A stretch of DNA of 56,411 nucleotides from an uncultured Oscillospiraceae bacterium (GTDB taxonomy: Bacteria > Bacillota > Clostridia > Oscillospirales > Oscillospiraceae). A model generated the notes under the pieces. It had not been told where the DNA came from and did not search any database. It saw nothing but the letters and a program-made list of their open reading frames with translations. This document shows positions 33,077 to 40,900 of this stretch, piece after piece. The stretch is from assembly GCA_947626345.1 (NCBI GenBank), contig CANQSF010000004.1, forward strand, positions 1 to 56,411, written 5' to 3'. Numbering within the stretch: the stretch's first letter is position 1; each line of letters starts with the position of its first letter. The position numbers were made by a program, and so were the translations under genes.

Positions 33077-33973
33077 TTATGCGGCGGGCTCCACGGAGTC
33101 GGGGTTGACCTCGCTCCAGTTGTTGAAGCCGCCCTCCAGGGTGTAGACCTTAGTCATGTCATAGCCCAGAGCGGACAGGATGTTGGTGCCCATCTGGGCG
33201 TACTTTTTGCCGGAGTAGCAGACCAGGACCAGGGTGTCGTCCACGCCCTCGACGCCGGCCTTCATGGTGGCGATGCCGTCGTCGGTGTCGCCGTTCACCG
33301 CCGGATCCATGCTCAGCAGCACGGAGCCGGGGATGTGGGCCGCGTCATAGTCCTCGGCCTTGCGCAGGTCGATGACGGTGTAGCCATCCTGGCCCAGGAT
33401 CGCCAGGGTCTCGTCCGCGGTCATGTACTGCATGGCCACGTCCTCCGCCGGCAGCTCCACAGGAGCCTCCTCGGCAGCGGCGGCGCTCTCCACGGAGTCG
33501 GGGTTGACCTCGCTCCAGTTGTTGAAGCCGCCCTCCAGGGTGTAGACCTTGGTCATGTCATAGCCCAGAGCGGACAGGATGTTGGTGCCCATCTGGGCGT
33601 ATTTCTTGCCGGAATAGCAGACCAGCACCAGCGTATCGTCCTTACCCTCGATGCCGGCCTTCATGGTGGCGATGCCGTCGTCGGTGTCGCCGTTCACCGC
33701 CGGGTCCATGCTCAGCAGGACGGAGCCGGGGATGTGGGCCGTCTCATAGTCCTCGGCCTTGCGCAGGTCGATGATGGTGTAGCCGTCCTGACCCAGGATG
33801 GCCAGAGTCTCGTCCGCGGTCATGTACTGCATGGCCACGTCGTCGGCGGGCAGCTCCACGCCGGCCGCTTCAGGCTCCGCGGCGGGCTCCTCTGTGGCTG
33901 CGGGCGCTCCCCCGCAGGCCGCCAGGGAGAAGAGCGTCACCAGAGCCAGCAGAAACGCAAACAGTTTCTTCAT
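33077..33973 (-). CDS. Lipoprotein with two tandem rhodanese domains
   Basis: 298 residues. A lipobox signal (MKKLFAFLLALV...LAAC) is followed by two near-identical rhodanese domains of about 125 residues. Each has TIIDLRKAEDY or TVIDLRKAEDY, HIPGSVLLSMDP and the active-site loop VCYSGKKYAQMG with its Cys. Rhodaneses transfer sulfane sulfur; being a lipoprotein, this one works outside the membrane. ATG 33973 has GGAGG upstream. It probably belongs functionally with the VTT genes downstream, since VTT and rhodanese genes often co-occur. Confidence 0.9.
   Translation of the reverse strand: MKKLFAFLLALVTLFSLAACGGAPAATEEPAAEPEAAGVELPADDVAMQYMTADETLAILGQDGYTIIDLRKAEDYETAHIPGSVLLSMDPAVNGDTDDGIATMKAGIEGKDDTLVLVCYSGKKYAQMGTNILSALGYDMTKVYTLEGGFNNWSEVNPDSVESAAAAEEAPVELPAEDVAMQYMTADETLAILGQDGYTVIDLRKAEDYDAAHIPGSVLLSMDPAVNGDTDDGIATMKAGVEGVDDTLVLVCYSGKKYAQMGTNILSALGYDMTKVYTLEGGFNNWSEVNPDSVEPAA
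33090..33864 (-). repeat. Tandem direct repeat inside the rhodanese gene
   Basis: Two units of about 375 bp (33090 to about 33465 and 33489 to about 33864) are offset by exactly 399 bp (133 codons) and nearly identical in DNA sequence, with only scattered silent or conservative differences. This indicates a recent in-frame duplication or ongoing gene conversion. Confidence 0.85.
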
Positions 33974-34024
33974 TATGTGCCTCCAATTCATTTTTTCGCG
34001 GGCGCAAACACGCCACTTTGTATA

Positions 34025-34053
34025 AATTTATCATCTCGTGCAATAAAAGACAA
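34025..34053 (-). promoter_or_regulatory. Promoter of the rhodanese gene
   Basis: On the minus strand, TTGTCT (34053-34048) and TAAATT (34030-34025) are 17 bp apart, about 50 bp before the start codon. Confidence 0.55.
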
Positions 34054-34156
34054 GGATTCCGGCGCACATATACTCACAAACGATTTACCCTCCGATTTAT
34101 AAGTTATATCAATAAAACTTTCAGCAAACTTGCCCATCATATCAATACATCGTCTC

Positions 34157-34186
34157 TTGTCAATCGCGTCTGCTGTATGGTAGACT
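34157..34186 (+). promoter_or_regulatory. Possible promoter of the radical SAM gene
   Basis: TTGTCA (34157-34162) and TAGACT (34181-34186) have an 18-bp spacer, in an AT-rich stretch just upstream of the gene. Confidence 0.4.
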
Positions 34187-34209
34187 GTTTTAAAGGGGAG
34201 GACCGTGCA

Positions 34210-35115
34210 ATGGAATATGAAGGCGTTATTTGCCGCCCACCTATGGAACTGGGCGCGTTTCTGCTGCCTGTTGCCGTGGGCTGCACCCACAATCAATGTA
34301 CGTTTTGCGCGTTTTATAAGGACAAGAAGTTTCGGATCATCCCTCTGGAAGAGGTGGAAGCGGAACTGGCACGGGCATCTGAGACCGGCCGCATCCCCCG
34401 CCGCATCTTTCTGGGTGACGGCAATCCGTTCGTCCTGCCGACGGACCGGCTCTTGACCATTCTGGACATGATCCGGCGCCATTTCCCCAAAATGCCTCCG
34501 GTGCATCTGGATGCCACTGTGGCCAATGTAGCCGGGAAAAGCGATGGGGAGCTGCGGGCACTGCGTCTGGCCGGGGTCCGGAAGCTCTACATTGGCATCG
34601 AGTGCGGGGATGAGTCCGCTTTGACCAAGCTGCAAAAAGGATTCACCCTTTTCCAGGCCAGGGAACAGACGGCCCGCCTTCAGGCCGCGGACATCGACTG
34701 GGGCGCGCATCTGATGCTGGGATGCAGCGGTCAGGGAAAAGGCCACGAGACGGCACTTCAAACAGCTGCGTTCCTGAACGATACGCATCCGACAGATATC
34801 ATCAATGTAGAGATGTTTGCCCACCGCGGCACAGAGTTGTTCAGGCAGATCTCAGCAGGCGGGTTTATACAGGCCGGGGCCCTTGAATCGCTGGAGGAGG
34901 AGCGGACGCTGATCGAGAACATTCGCATTGGCGTGAACTATGATGGCTTTCATGGTTGGCATGAGTTCCACATTTGGGGGCGGCTGCCGGAAAAGCGCAC
35001 AGCTATGCTGCAGAAGCTGGATGCGGCCATCGCTCGCTGCCGCACTGAGATGGAAACAGACCATGAGCAGGTCCCGGATAAACTCCAGCGGGTGCGGATC
35101 CATATGGGAGCGTAA
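34210..35115 (+). CDS. Radical SAM protein
   Basis: 301 residues. The cluster motif CTHNQCTFC (CX4CX2C, about residues 27-35) sits near the N-terminus after MEYEGVICRPP. Then come FLGDGNPFVLP, ECGDESALTKLQKG and GCSGQGKGHE, matching a recognised family of oxygen-independent radical SAM enzymes of unassigned reaction. GGGGAGG lies before ATG 34210; the open frame upstream is AT-rich and not coding. Codon use is less GC-biased than in its neighbours. It diverges from the rhodanese gene. No substrate peptide or partner is obvious. Confidence 0.85.
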   Translation: MEYEGVICRPPMELGAFLLPVAVGCTHNQCTFCAFYKDKKFRIIPLEEVEAELARASETGRIPRRIFLGDGNPFVLPTDRLLTILDMIRRHFPKMPPVHLDATVANVAGKSDGELRALRLAGVRKLYIGIECGDESALTKLQKGFTLFQAREQTARLQAADIDWGAHLMLGCSGQGKGHETALQTAAFLNDTHPTDIINVEMFAHRGTELFRQISAGGFIQAGALESLEEERTLIENIRIGVNYDGFHGWHEFHIWGRLPEKRTAMLQKLDAAIARCRTEMETDHEQVPDKLQRVRIHMGA

Positions 35116-35566
35116 CGGATAAAGTTCCAGATCATAACACGGAGACTCCCCGGCAGCCCCAAGCCCATCGATCTGGAGGACTTCAAGGCCTGTTCCGCAA
35201 GACCATGCGACCGACCGCTCCGGCCACGTGCAACGCTCAAAGCAAAATGCAACGCTGATACGACAAATGCAACGCTCCCCCGGAAAGCGTTGCATTGTAT
35301 CAATTAGCGCAATCTTTGCCAAACGAAAGGACACGCTTCCGCGTGTCCTTTCGTTTGGACTTCGGCCCGGCGGGGCGGGCCTCGTACCGATCCAGTTCTT
35401 AACGGCGGGAGTGGATCCCGCCTAAACCAATTCTCCGCTTCGCTCCGAATTGACGCGCGACTGCGCGCGAACATTTGATCCGCGGCAGGCTTGCCCTTTG
35501 GGGACCCCAATGGTTCGGATTTGAATCGCCGAGGTGCACAAAAAAACAACGGTGACCGTGATGGGG
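35116..35566. other. 450-bp intergenic region rich in hairpins and short repeats
   Basis: No credible gene is seen. From left to right it holds three copies of GCAACGCT (35230-35275) whose last copy pairs with AAGCGTTGCA, a perfect 18-bp hairpin (35319-35358), GC-rich inverted stretches (GGCGGGAGTGGATCCCGCC at 35403-35421 and GCGCGACTGCGCGC), and the second copy of the dispersed terminator repeat. Confidence 0.6.
35319..35358. other. Perfect 18-bp hairpin
   Basis: CCAAACGAAAGGACACGC (35319-35336) and its exact complement (35341-35358) flank a TTCC loop. There is no T-run on the plus side (GACTTCGG), so it is not a textbook terminator. It could stabilise or end the radical SAM transcript, or be a REP-like element. 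Confidence 0.7.
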
Positions 35567-35575
35567 TCACCGTTC
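35484..35575 (-). repeat. Dispersed terminator-bearing repeat, copy 2
   Basis: This matches 23163-23254 over about 92 bp, with the same CCCCAATGGTTCGGAT block and the same hairpin near the A-run. It lies at the 3' end of the NRPS operon. Confidence 0.75.
35540..35574 (-). terminator. Terminator of the NRPS operon
   Basis: On the minus strand AACGGTGACC and GGTCACCGTT form a perfect 10-bp stem, then seven bases with a T-run. The stem contains the stop codon of the phosphopantetheinyl transferase gene. Confidence 0.8.
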
Positions 35576-36205
35576 CTTTTTGCGGAAAGACGCTCTGCCG
35601 GAGGGGTCCTGCAGGCAAAGGGAGAGCTCGTATTCCCCGTGGGCCGCATGAAAAAGCGCGCAGGGCTGCACAGCGCCGTCCCTGAGCAGAGCGAGGGCGG
35701 GCATGCGGATCTCCAGCCGATCCGGCGCAAGGCCCAGTCCCTCGCCGGTCATTTTCATGTAGCTCTCCTTGAGCGTCCAGAGGGTGAAAAAACGCCGCTG
35801 GGCGTCGCTTTCACTCTGCGCTTCACGCAGATAGGCCCGCTCGTCCGGTCGGAAGACCCGGGGCGCGATCTCCAGCGGCGCGTCCCTGACCCGCTCGATG
35901 TCGCAGCCGACGGGTGCGTCGCTCACGGCGCACAGGGCCATATCGCCCGCGTGGGACAGGCTGAAAAATACGCCGTCGCAGCAGGGCTTGCCCCGCATGT
36001 CCACGGCGACCTGCCGGGCCGAAAAGCCGCGCCCGGCCAGCATCTCCTCCATCAGCCGCCACACGCCCAGACTGCGCCTCCGGTCCTCCGCCCGCCGGTA
36101 GCGCAGGATATGGGCCTGCCGCCAGGGCGGGATGCCCGCCAGGGCGGAGGCGTCCGTCAGGGGATCGGGCAGGGAGGAGACGTCCGAAAGCGCGTACTCA
36201 ACCAT
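35567..36205 (-). CDS. 4'-phosphopantetheinyl transferase (Sfp type)
   Basis: 212 residues. It carries the family motifs GVFFSLSHAGD, GCDIERV and FTLWTLKESYMKMTGEGL in order. The enzyme moves phosphopantetheine from CoA to the Ser of carrier domains, so it would activate the two T domains of the neighbouring NRPS. It overlaps the transporter gene by 8 bp and is the last gene of the operon. Confidence 0.92.
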   Translation of the reverse strand: MVEYALSDVSSLPDPLTDASALAGIPPWRQAHILRYRRAEDRRRSLGVWRLMEEMLAGRGFSARQVAVDMRGKPCCDGVFFSLSHAGDMALCAVSDAPVGCDIERVRDAPLEIAPRVFRPDERAYLREAQSESDAQRRFFTLWTLKESYMKMTGEGLGLAPDRLEIRMPALALLRDGAVQPCALFHAAHGEYELSLCLQDPSGRASFRKKER

Positions 36206-37973
36206 GCTCCGCCTCCGCTGGCTCCAGGGCGATCTCCACGGTGGTGTTGTTCAGATCGAGCACCCGCAGGTACTGCACTTTGTCGGATATGCGCTTGACC
36301 AGCTCGATGCCGTGGATCTCGAACGCGTCAGCGTCCGACTCATAGTGGGTGGGATCGAAGGGGATGCCGTTGTCCCGGGTGCGCAGGATGAGACGGTCCG
36401 GCGTGACGCGCAGGTTGATGTCAACGGAGCGCACGTGCCTGCCGCCGTACTGGATGATGTTGACCGCCATCTCCTCCGCGGCCACGGCGATCAGGTTCAC
36501 CTTCTTCTCGTCCACGCCGCAGCGCCGGCCGAATTCGGCGATCTCCTTGGGCACGCGGGCGGTATCGTCCATGGTCGGATCGATGGAGATGTCCAGGACC
36601 TGCCCGTCCTGGGCATCGGGCAGCAGGAGAAGGCCCTGGCCCCGATATCGGCGCCAGAGCAGGAGCCCGACGGCGTCCACGGTCACCGCCTCGCCCAGGA
36701 CCAGCGCGGCCATCAGCGCCCGCAGCTGCTCCGTCTCGCCCGGGCCGGCCAGCAGGACCAGCAGGAATGCCAGCGGCAGCACGGCCACGCAGCTGCGCAG
36801 GGCTGTCACCAGCGAGGACAGCTTTTCCTTCTCCGTGCTCTGGTAATAGGCGATCATGAAGCTGTTGAACAAATAGAAGGGGAGGCTGATAAGGAACAGG
36901 CGCAGCGACGGCGCCGCCATGGCCAGCAGCGCGCCGTCCGAGATGCCGAACAGCCCCACCGTCTGCCGCGTGAACACTGCCAGGACCAGCATGAGCGCCG
37001 CCAGCACCGCGTAGCTGTAGCGCAGCACGTACCGGACGAGGGCGCGCACGCCGAAATAGTCCTTCTCGCCGTAGATCACGCTGCCGATGGTGGAGAGCGT
37101 GTCGATGATGCCGCCGACAAGCATCTGTACGATCAGCACCACGTTGTCGCAGACCGTGAATACCGCCATGGAGGCCTCGCCCATGGCCCGCACGATCAGC
37201 GTGTTGAGAGCCAGGGCGCGCACCGTATCGAAGATCATGTAAAACAGCGTGGGCAGGCCCATGCTGAGGGCGAGTTTCAGCGAGGCGGGCAGGGCCTTTT
37301 TCGGCGCGGTGAAGCGCAGCATACGCTTGGCCGAGCGCAGATAGGGGATGAGGACGACGGCTGCCAGGGCGTATCCCAATATGGTGGACAGCGCCGCCCC
37401 CGCTGTGCCCAGGGGCGTGAACCGGAGCAGCAGATAATCCAGGGTGAGGTTCAGAACGTTGGAGACGATCACATAGGCGGAGGCGATGCCGGGGCAGTTG
37501 TCCACGGCCACATAGCTGATGAACTGCAGCACAGTGCCGATGACGGGCCCGCCCAGCAGCGTCACCCGTATGAACGCCCGCACATCCGCCTCCAGGGGGC
37601 CGCCGCCGGTGAGCAGCCGCGCCAGAAGCGGGGAAAACACCGACAGCAGCGCGAACAGCACGCCGCAGACCGCGCTGACCAGAAACGTGGTGGAGAACAC
37701 GCAGTTCGCCCGCTCCCGCTCCCGGCGGCCCAGCAGCATGCCCGCGGCGACGCTGCCGCCCACGGCGAGCACATAGCCCGGCAGCTCCATGATGTTGTCG
37801 ATGGTCATGCCGATCTTGACGGCGGCCATGGCGTCCGTGCCCAGGATGTTGCCCACCAGCATGGTGTCCACCACGTTGCCAATCTGCAGGGACGCGGTGA
37901 GCATCACGCCGGGCAGCATATACTGCCACAGCTTGGTCTTGAGCAGCTTTTCGTTCCGCCTCAGCATGGTCAT
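36198..37973 (-). CDS. MATE transporter fused to an RsbW-like ATPase domain
   Basis: 591 residues. Residues 1 to about 445 are a MATE/MatE transporter with twelve helices (start LLKTKLWQYMLPGVMLTASL). Residues 460-591 are a GHKL-type ATPase domain of the anti-sigma-factor class. Its N-box is AAEEMAVNIIQYG (Glu500, Asn504), its G1 box RDNGIPFDP (533-541) and its last box HGIELVKRI (554-562). No frame break separates the two. As the middle gene of the NRPS operon it probably exports the peptide product. The ATPase domain may bind or phosphorylate an anti-sigma antagonist, or regulate the pump. It overlaps the NRPS by 4 bp. Confidence 0.88.
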   Translation of the reverse strand: MTMLRRNEKLLKTKLWQYMLPGVMLTASLQIGNVVDTMLVGNILGTDAMAAVKIGMTIDNIMELPGYVLAVGGSVAAGMLLGRRERERANCVFSTTFLVSAVCGVLFALLSVFSPLLARLLTGGGPLEADVRAFIRVTLLGGPVIGTVLQFISYVAVDNCPGIASAYVIVSNVLNLTLDYLLLRFTPLGTAGAALSTILGYALAAVVLIPYLRSAKRMLRFTAPKKALPASLKLALSMGLPTLFYMIFDTVRALALNTLIVRAMGEASMAVFTVCDNVVLIVQMLVGGIIDTLSTIGSVIYGEKDYFGVRALVRYVLRYSYAVLAALMLVLAVFTRQTVGLFGISDGALLAMAAPSLRLFLISLPFYLFNSFMIAYYQSTEKEKLSSLVTALRSCVAVLPLAFLLVLLAGPGETEQLRALMAALVLGEAVTVDAVGLLLWRRYRGQGLLLLPDAQDGQVLDISIDPTMDDTARVPKEIAEFGRRCGVDEKKVNLIAVAAEEMAVNIIQYGGRHVRSVDINLRVTPDRLILRTRDNGIPFDPTHYESDADAFEIHGIELVKRISDKVQYLRVLDLNNTTVEIALEPAEAEHG

Positions 37974-40900
37974 GCTCCCGTGTTATCGAAAAAGCCCAGC
38001 GTGTCCAGGGCGCGGATGGAGTTTTCAAGGTATTCGTCGTCCGTGATGGGCCACTTGTAGCCCAGGCGGTACAGCGCCTTGGCCGTAAAGTCGTTGACCG
38101 CGGGGATCTCGTAGCGCATCGGGCCGTCGCCGCTGTCGTAGGCGATCAGGCCGAGCACCGAGCCGCTCAGCTCCGCCCGCCGGGAGGCGGCGCGCAGCGT
38201 CCGGTCAAAGACGTCGTCGGGGACGACGTCGATGGCGAAGCCGTAGGAGCGCATGGCATGGATCACGTCGGACATATAGAGCGAATGGCTGTTGTAGGCG
38301 TGGAATACCGTGAAGCCGCCCTCGCACGCGGCCAGGGCCAGGACCGCCGCCGCCGTGGAGTCCACGGGCGAGAACTCCGCCGGCATGTGCATGGCGCCCA
38401 TGGGGAACTGCCCCAGCGCCTTGTACGCCTTCAGCGTGCGCATGAAGCCGTTGGTGACGAAATTGATCTGGAACTCCCCATCCGTGTGGCGGCTCATCAG
38501 GTTGCCTGCCCGCACGATCCTGCCATCCAGCTGGCCGCGGGCGCAGGCCTCCAGGATGGTCCGCTCCGCCAGGAACTTGGAGCGGACGTAGGCGTTGTCC
38601 AGGATCTGGCCGAAGTACAGCTCGTTCTCGGCGATCCGCTTGTCGGCAAGGGGCATGGTCTCGTCCCCCTCGCCTGCCACGGACGTGGTGGAGATCTGCA
38701 CCAGGCGCTTGCCGGACGCGGCGCACATCTCCGCCAGATTCTTTACGCCGCCCACGTTGATCCGCTCCAGGGAATCGTCGTGGACGAAGTGCTTGACGCA
38801 CGCCGCGCAGTTGATGACCAGGTCGCAGTCCAGCTCCGCGAGGGAGGCCACCGCGCCGCGGTCGGTGATGTCGCCGTCCACGCAGACGATGCGGTCCCGA
38901 AAGGCGTCCTCGCAGGGGTCGCCGAAATAGTAGGCGAGCATGGCCATCAGCCGCTTTTCGCAGGTCTCGTGCCGGCCCCTGCGCATGAGGCAGTACGCCC
39001 TGCCTGCCTGCGTGTTCAAAAATTCCCGCAGCACGTGGATGCCCAAAAAGCCAGTCGCGCCTGTGAGCAGGATGTCGCCCAGCTGCCCGGGACGCACGTC
39101 TGCCAGGTGCGCCTCGGCGTTTTGCGCCAGCAACCCTTGGATGGCGGAATAGTCGTAGGTGAGCACATCGTCCGCCTGCGCCCCACCGCCGCGGCTTTTT
39201 TCCACCAGTCCGGCCAGCAGCGCCGGCGTCGGGCAGGCGAACACGTCCTTGTAGGCGATGGGGTAGCCCTTGTCCAGCGCGTACATGGCGATCCGGGTCG
39301 CGCTCAGGGATGTGCCGCCGATCTCAAAGAAGTCGTCTGTGGCGCCGACGCGCTCCAGCCCCAGGATCTTGGCGAACTGCTGGCAGAACTCCGCCTCCAG
39401 CGGGCCGGAGGGGGCCGCGTACTCCCGCTGCTCCGCCGCGTACTGGATGTCGGGCAGGCGCTTTTTGTCGATCTTGCCGTTGGCCGTCAAGGGCATCTCC
39501 TCCAGCTGCATAAAAGCGCCGGGCACCATATAGGCGGTGAGCGTCCTGCGCAGGTGGGCCGTCAGATCGGCGATGTCCACCGGCCTGTCGGCGGTGAAGT
39601 AGCCCGCCAGATAGTCCTCGCTGCCGTTGTTGCGCACGATCACCCGGCTCATGCGGATGCCCTGGTAGGCGTTGATGGCGCTCTCGATCTCGTCCAGCTC
39701 CACCCGCAGGCCGCGCAGCTTCACCTGGTTGTCCAACCGGCCGAGAAAGTCGATCTCCCCGTTTTCGGTCCATCTGGCCAGGTCGCCGCTGCGGTAGGCC
39801 TTCAGCCCCTTCATGGTGAAAAACGCCTCGCGGGTCTTGTCGGGGAGATTCACATAGCCCCGGCCCACGCCCGCGCCGCAGATGACCAGCTCGCCCTTGC
39901 ATCCGATGGGCAGCACATGGCCCTTGGCGTCCATGACGTAGAATTTGACGTTCGCAAGGGGCACGCCGATGGTGATCCTGTCCGTGGCGTTGAGGAATTT
40001 CGTGGAGCAGCTGACGGTGCACTCCGTGGGGCCGTAGCCGTTGGCCAGGGATGCCGTGGGGTTGATGGCGCGGATCTTGCCGTAAAGGGCCGGCGGGAAC
40101 GCCTCCGCGCCGAAGTCGAAGGCCTTCAGATGGGCGATGGCGTCATGCATCTGGGCCAGGTCGATCACATTGGACAAAAACGAGGGCGTGCAGGTCATGA
40201 AGTCCACCCCGTTCGCCTCCATGAGCCTGGCCAGTGCCACCGGATCGTGGATCTCCTCCTCCGTGGCCATGCAGACCGTCATGCCGTTGCACAGGGGGAT
40301 GAACTCCTCCATGACCGAGATGTCGAAGGTGATGGCCGCCAGCGCCAGCGATACGGAGGCGTTATCCGTGTAGTTTGTGATCTCGATGTTGCGGGGGTTG
40401 GCGTTGACGAAGTTGCACAGGTTCCTGTGCTCGATCATGACGCCCTTGGGCTTGCCCGTGGAGCCGGAGGTATACAGGCAGTAGGCCAGCGCCTCCGGAT
40501 CGATCGCAAGGCCGGGATCGTCCTCCGCCTCCGTCTTGAGCAGCTCCTCCACGGTCAGCACCCGGTAGGGCTTTTCCTCCCACAGGGCGCTCCGCTGGGC
40601 CCGGATCGCCTCGGTGGTGATGACGAAGGGGCTGGCCGCGTCGGCCAGGCAGTACTCGATGCGCTCGTCGGGATAGGAGGGCGTCATGGGCAAAAAGGCC
40701 GCGCCGGCCTTGAGGATGCCCAGGTTGACGATGTAGGCGTACTTGTCCCGCTCCAGGATGAGGCCCACGGCCTGGTCCCGTCCCACGCCCAGGGCGATCA
40801 GGGCGTGGGCCACCCGGTTCGCCGCCCGGTCCAGGTCGCCGTAGGTCAGCTTTTCCCCGGCGGCGATCAGCGCTGTCCGCTCGGGGTGGGCGGCGGCCTG

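Noticed and set aside
35228..35276. Three short GCAACGCT repeats as a CRISPR-like array
   Set aside because: The units are only 8 bp with irregular 11-13-bp gaps and no cas genes; they look like part of a hairpin element.
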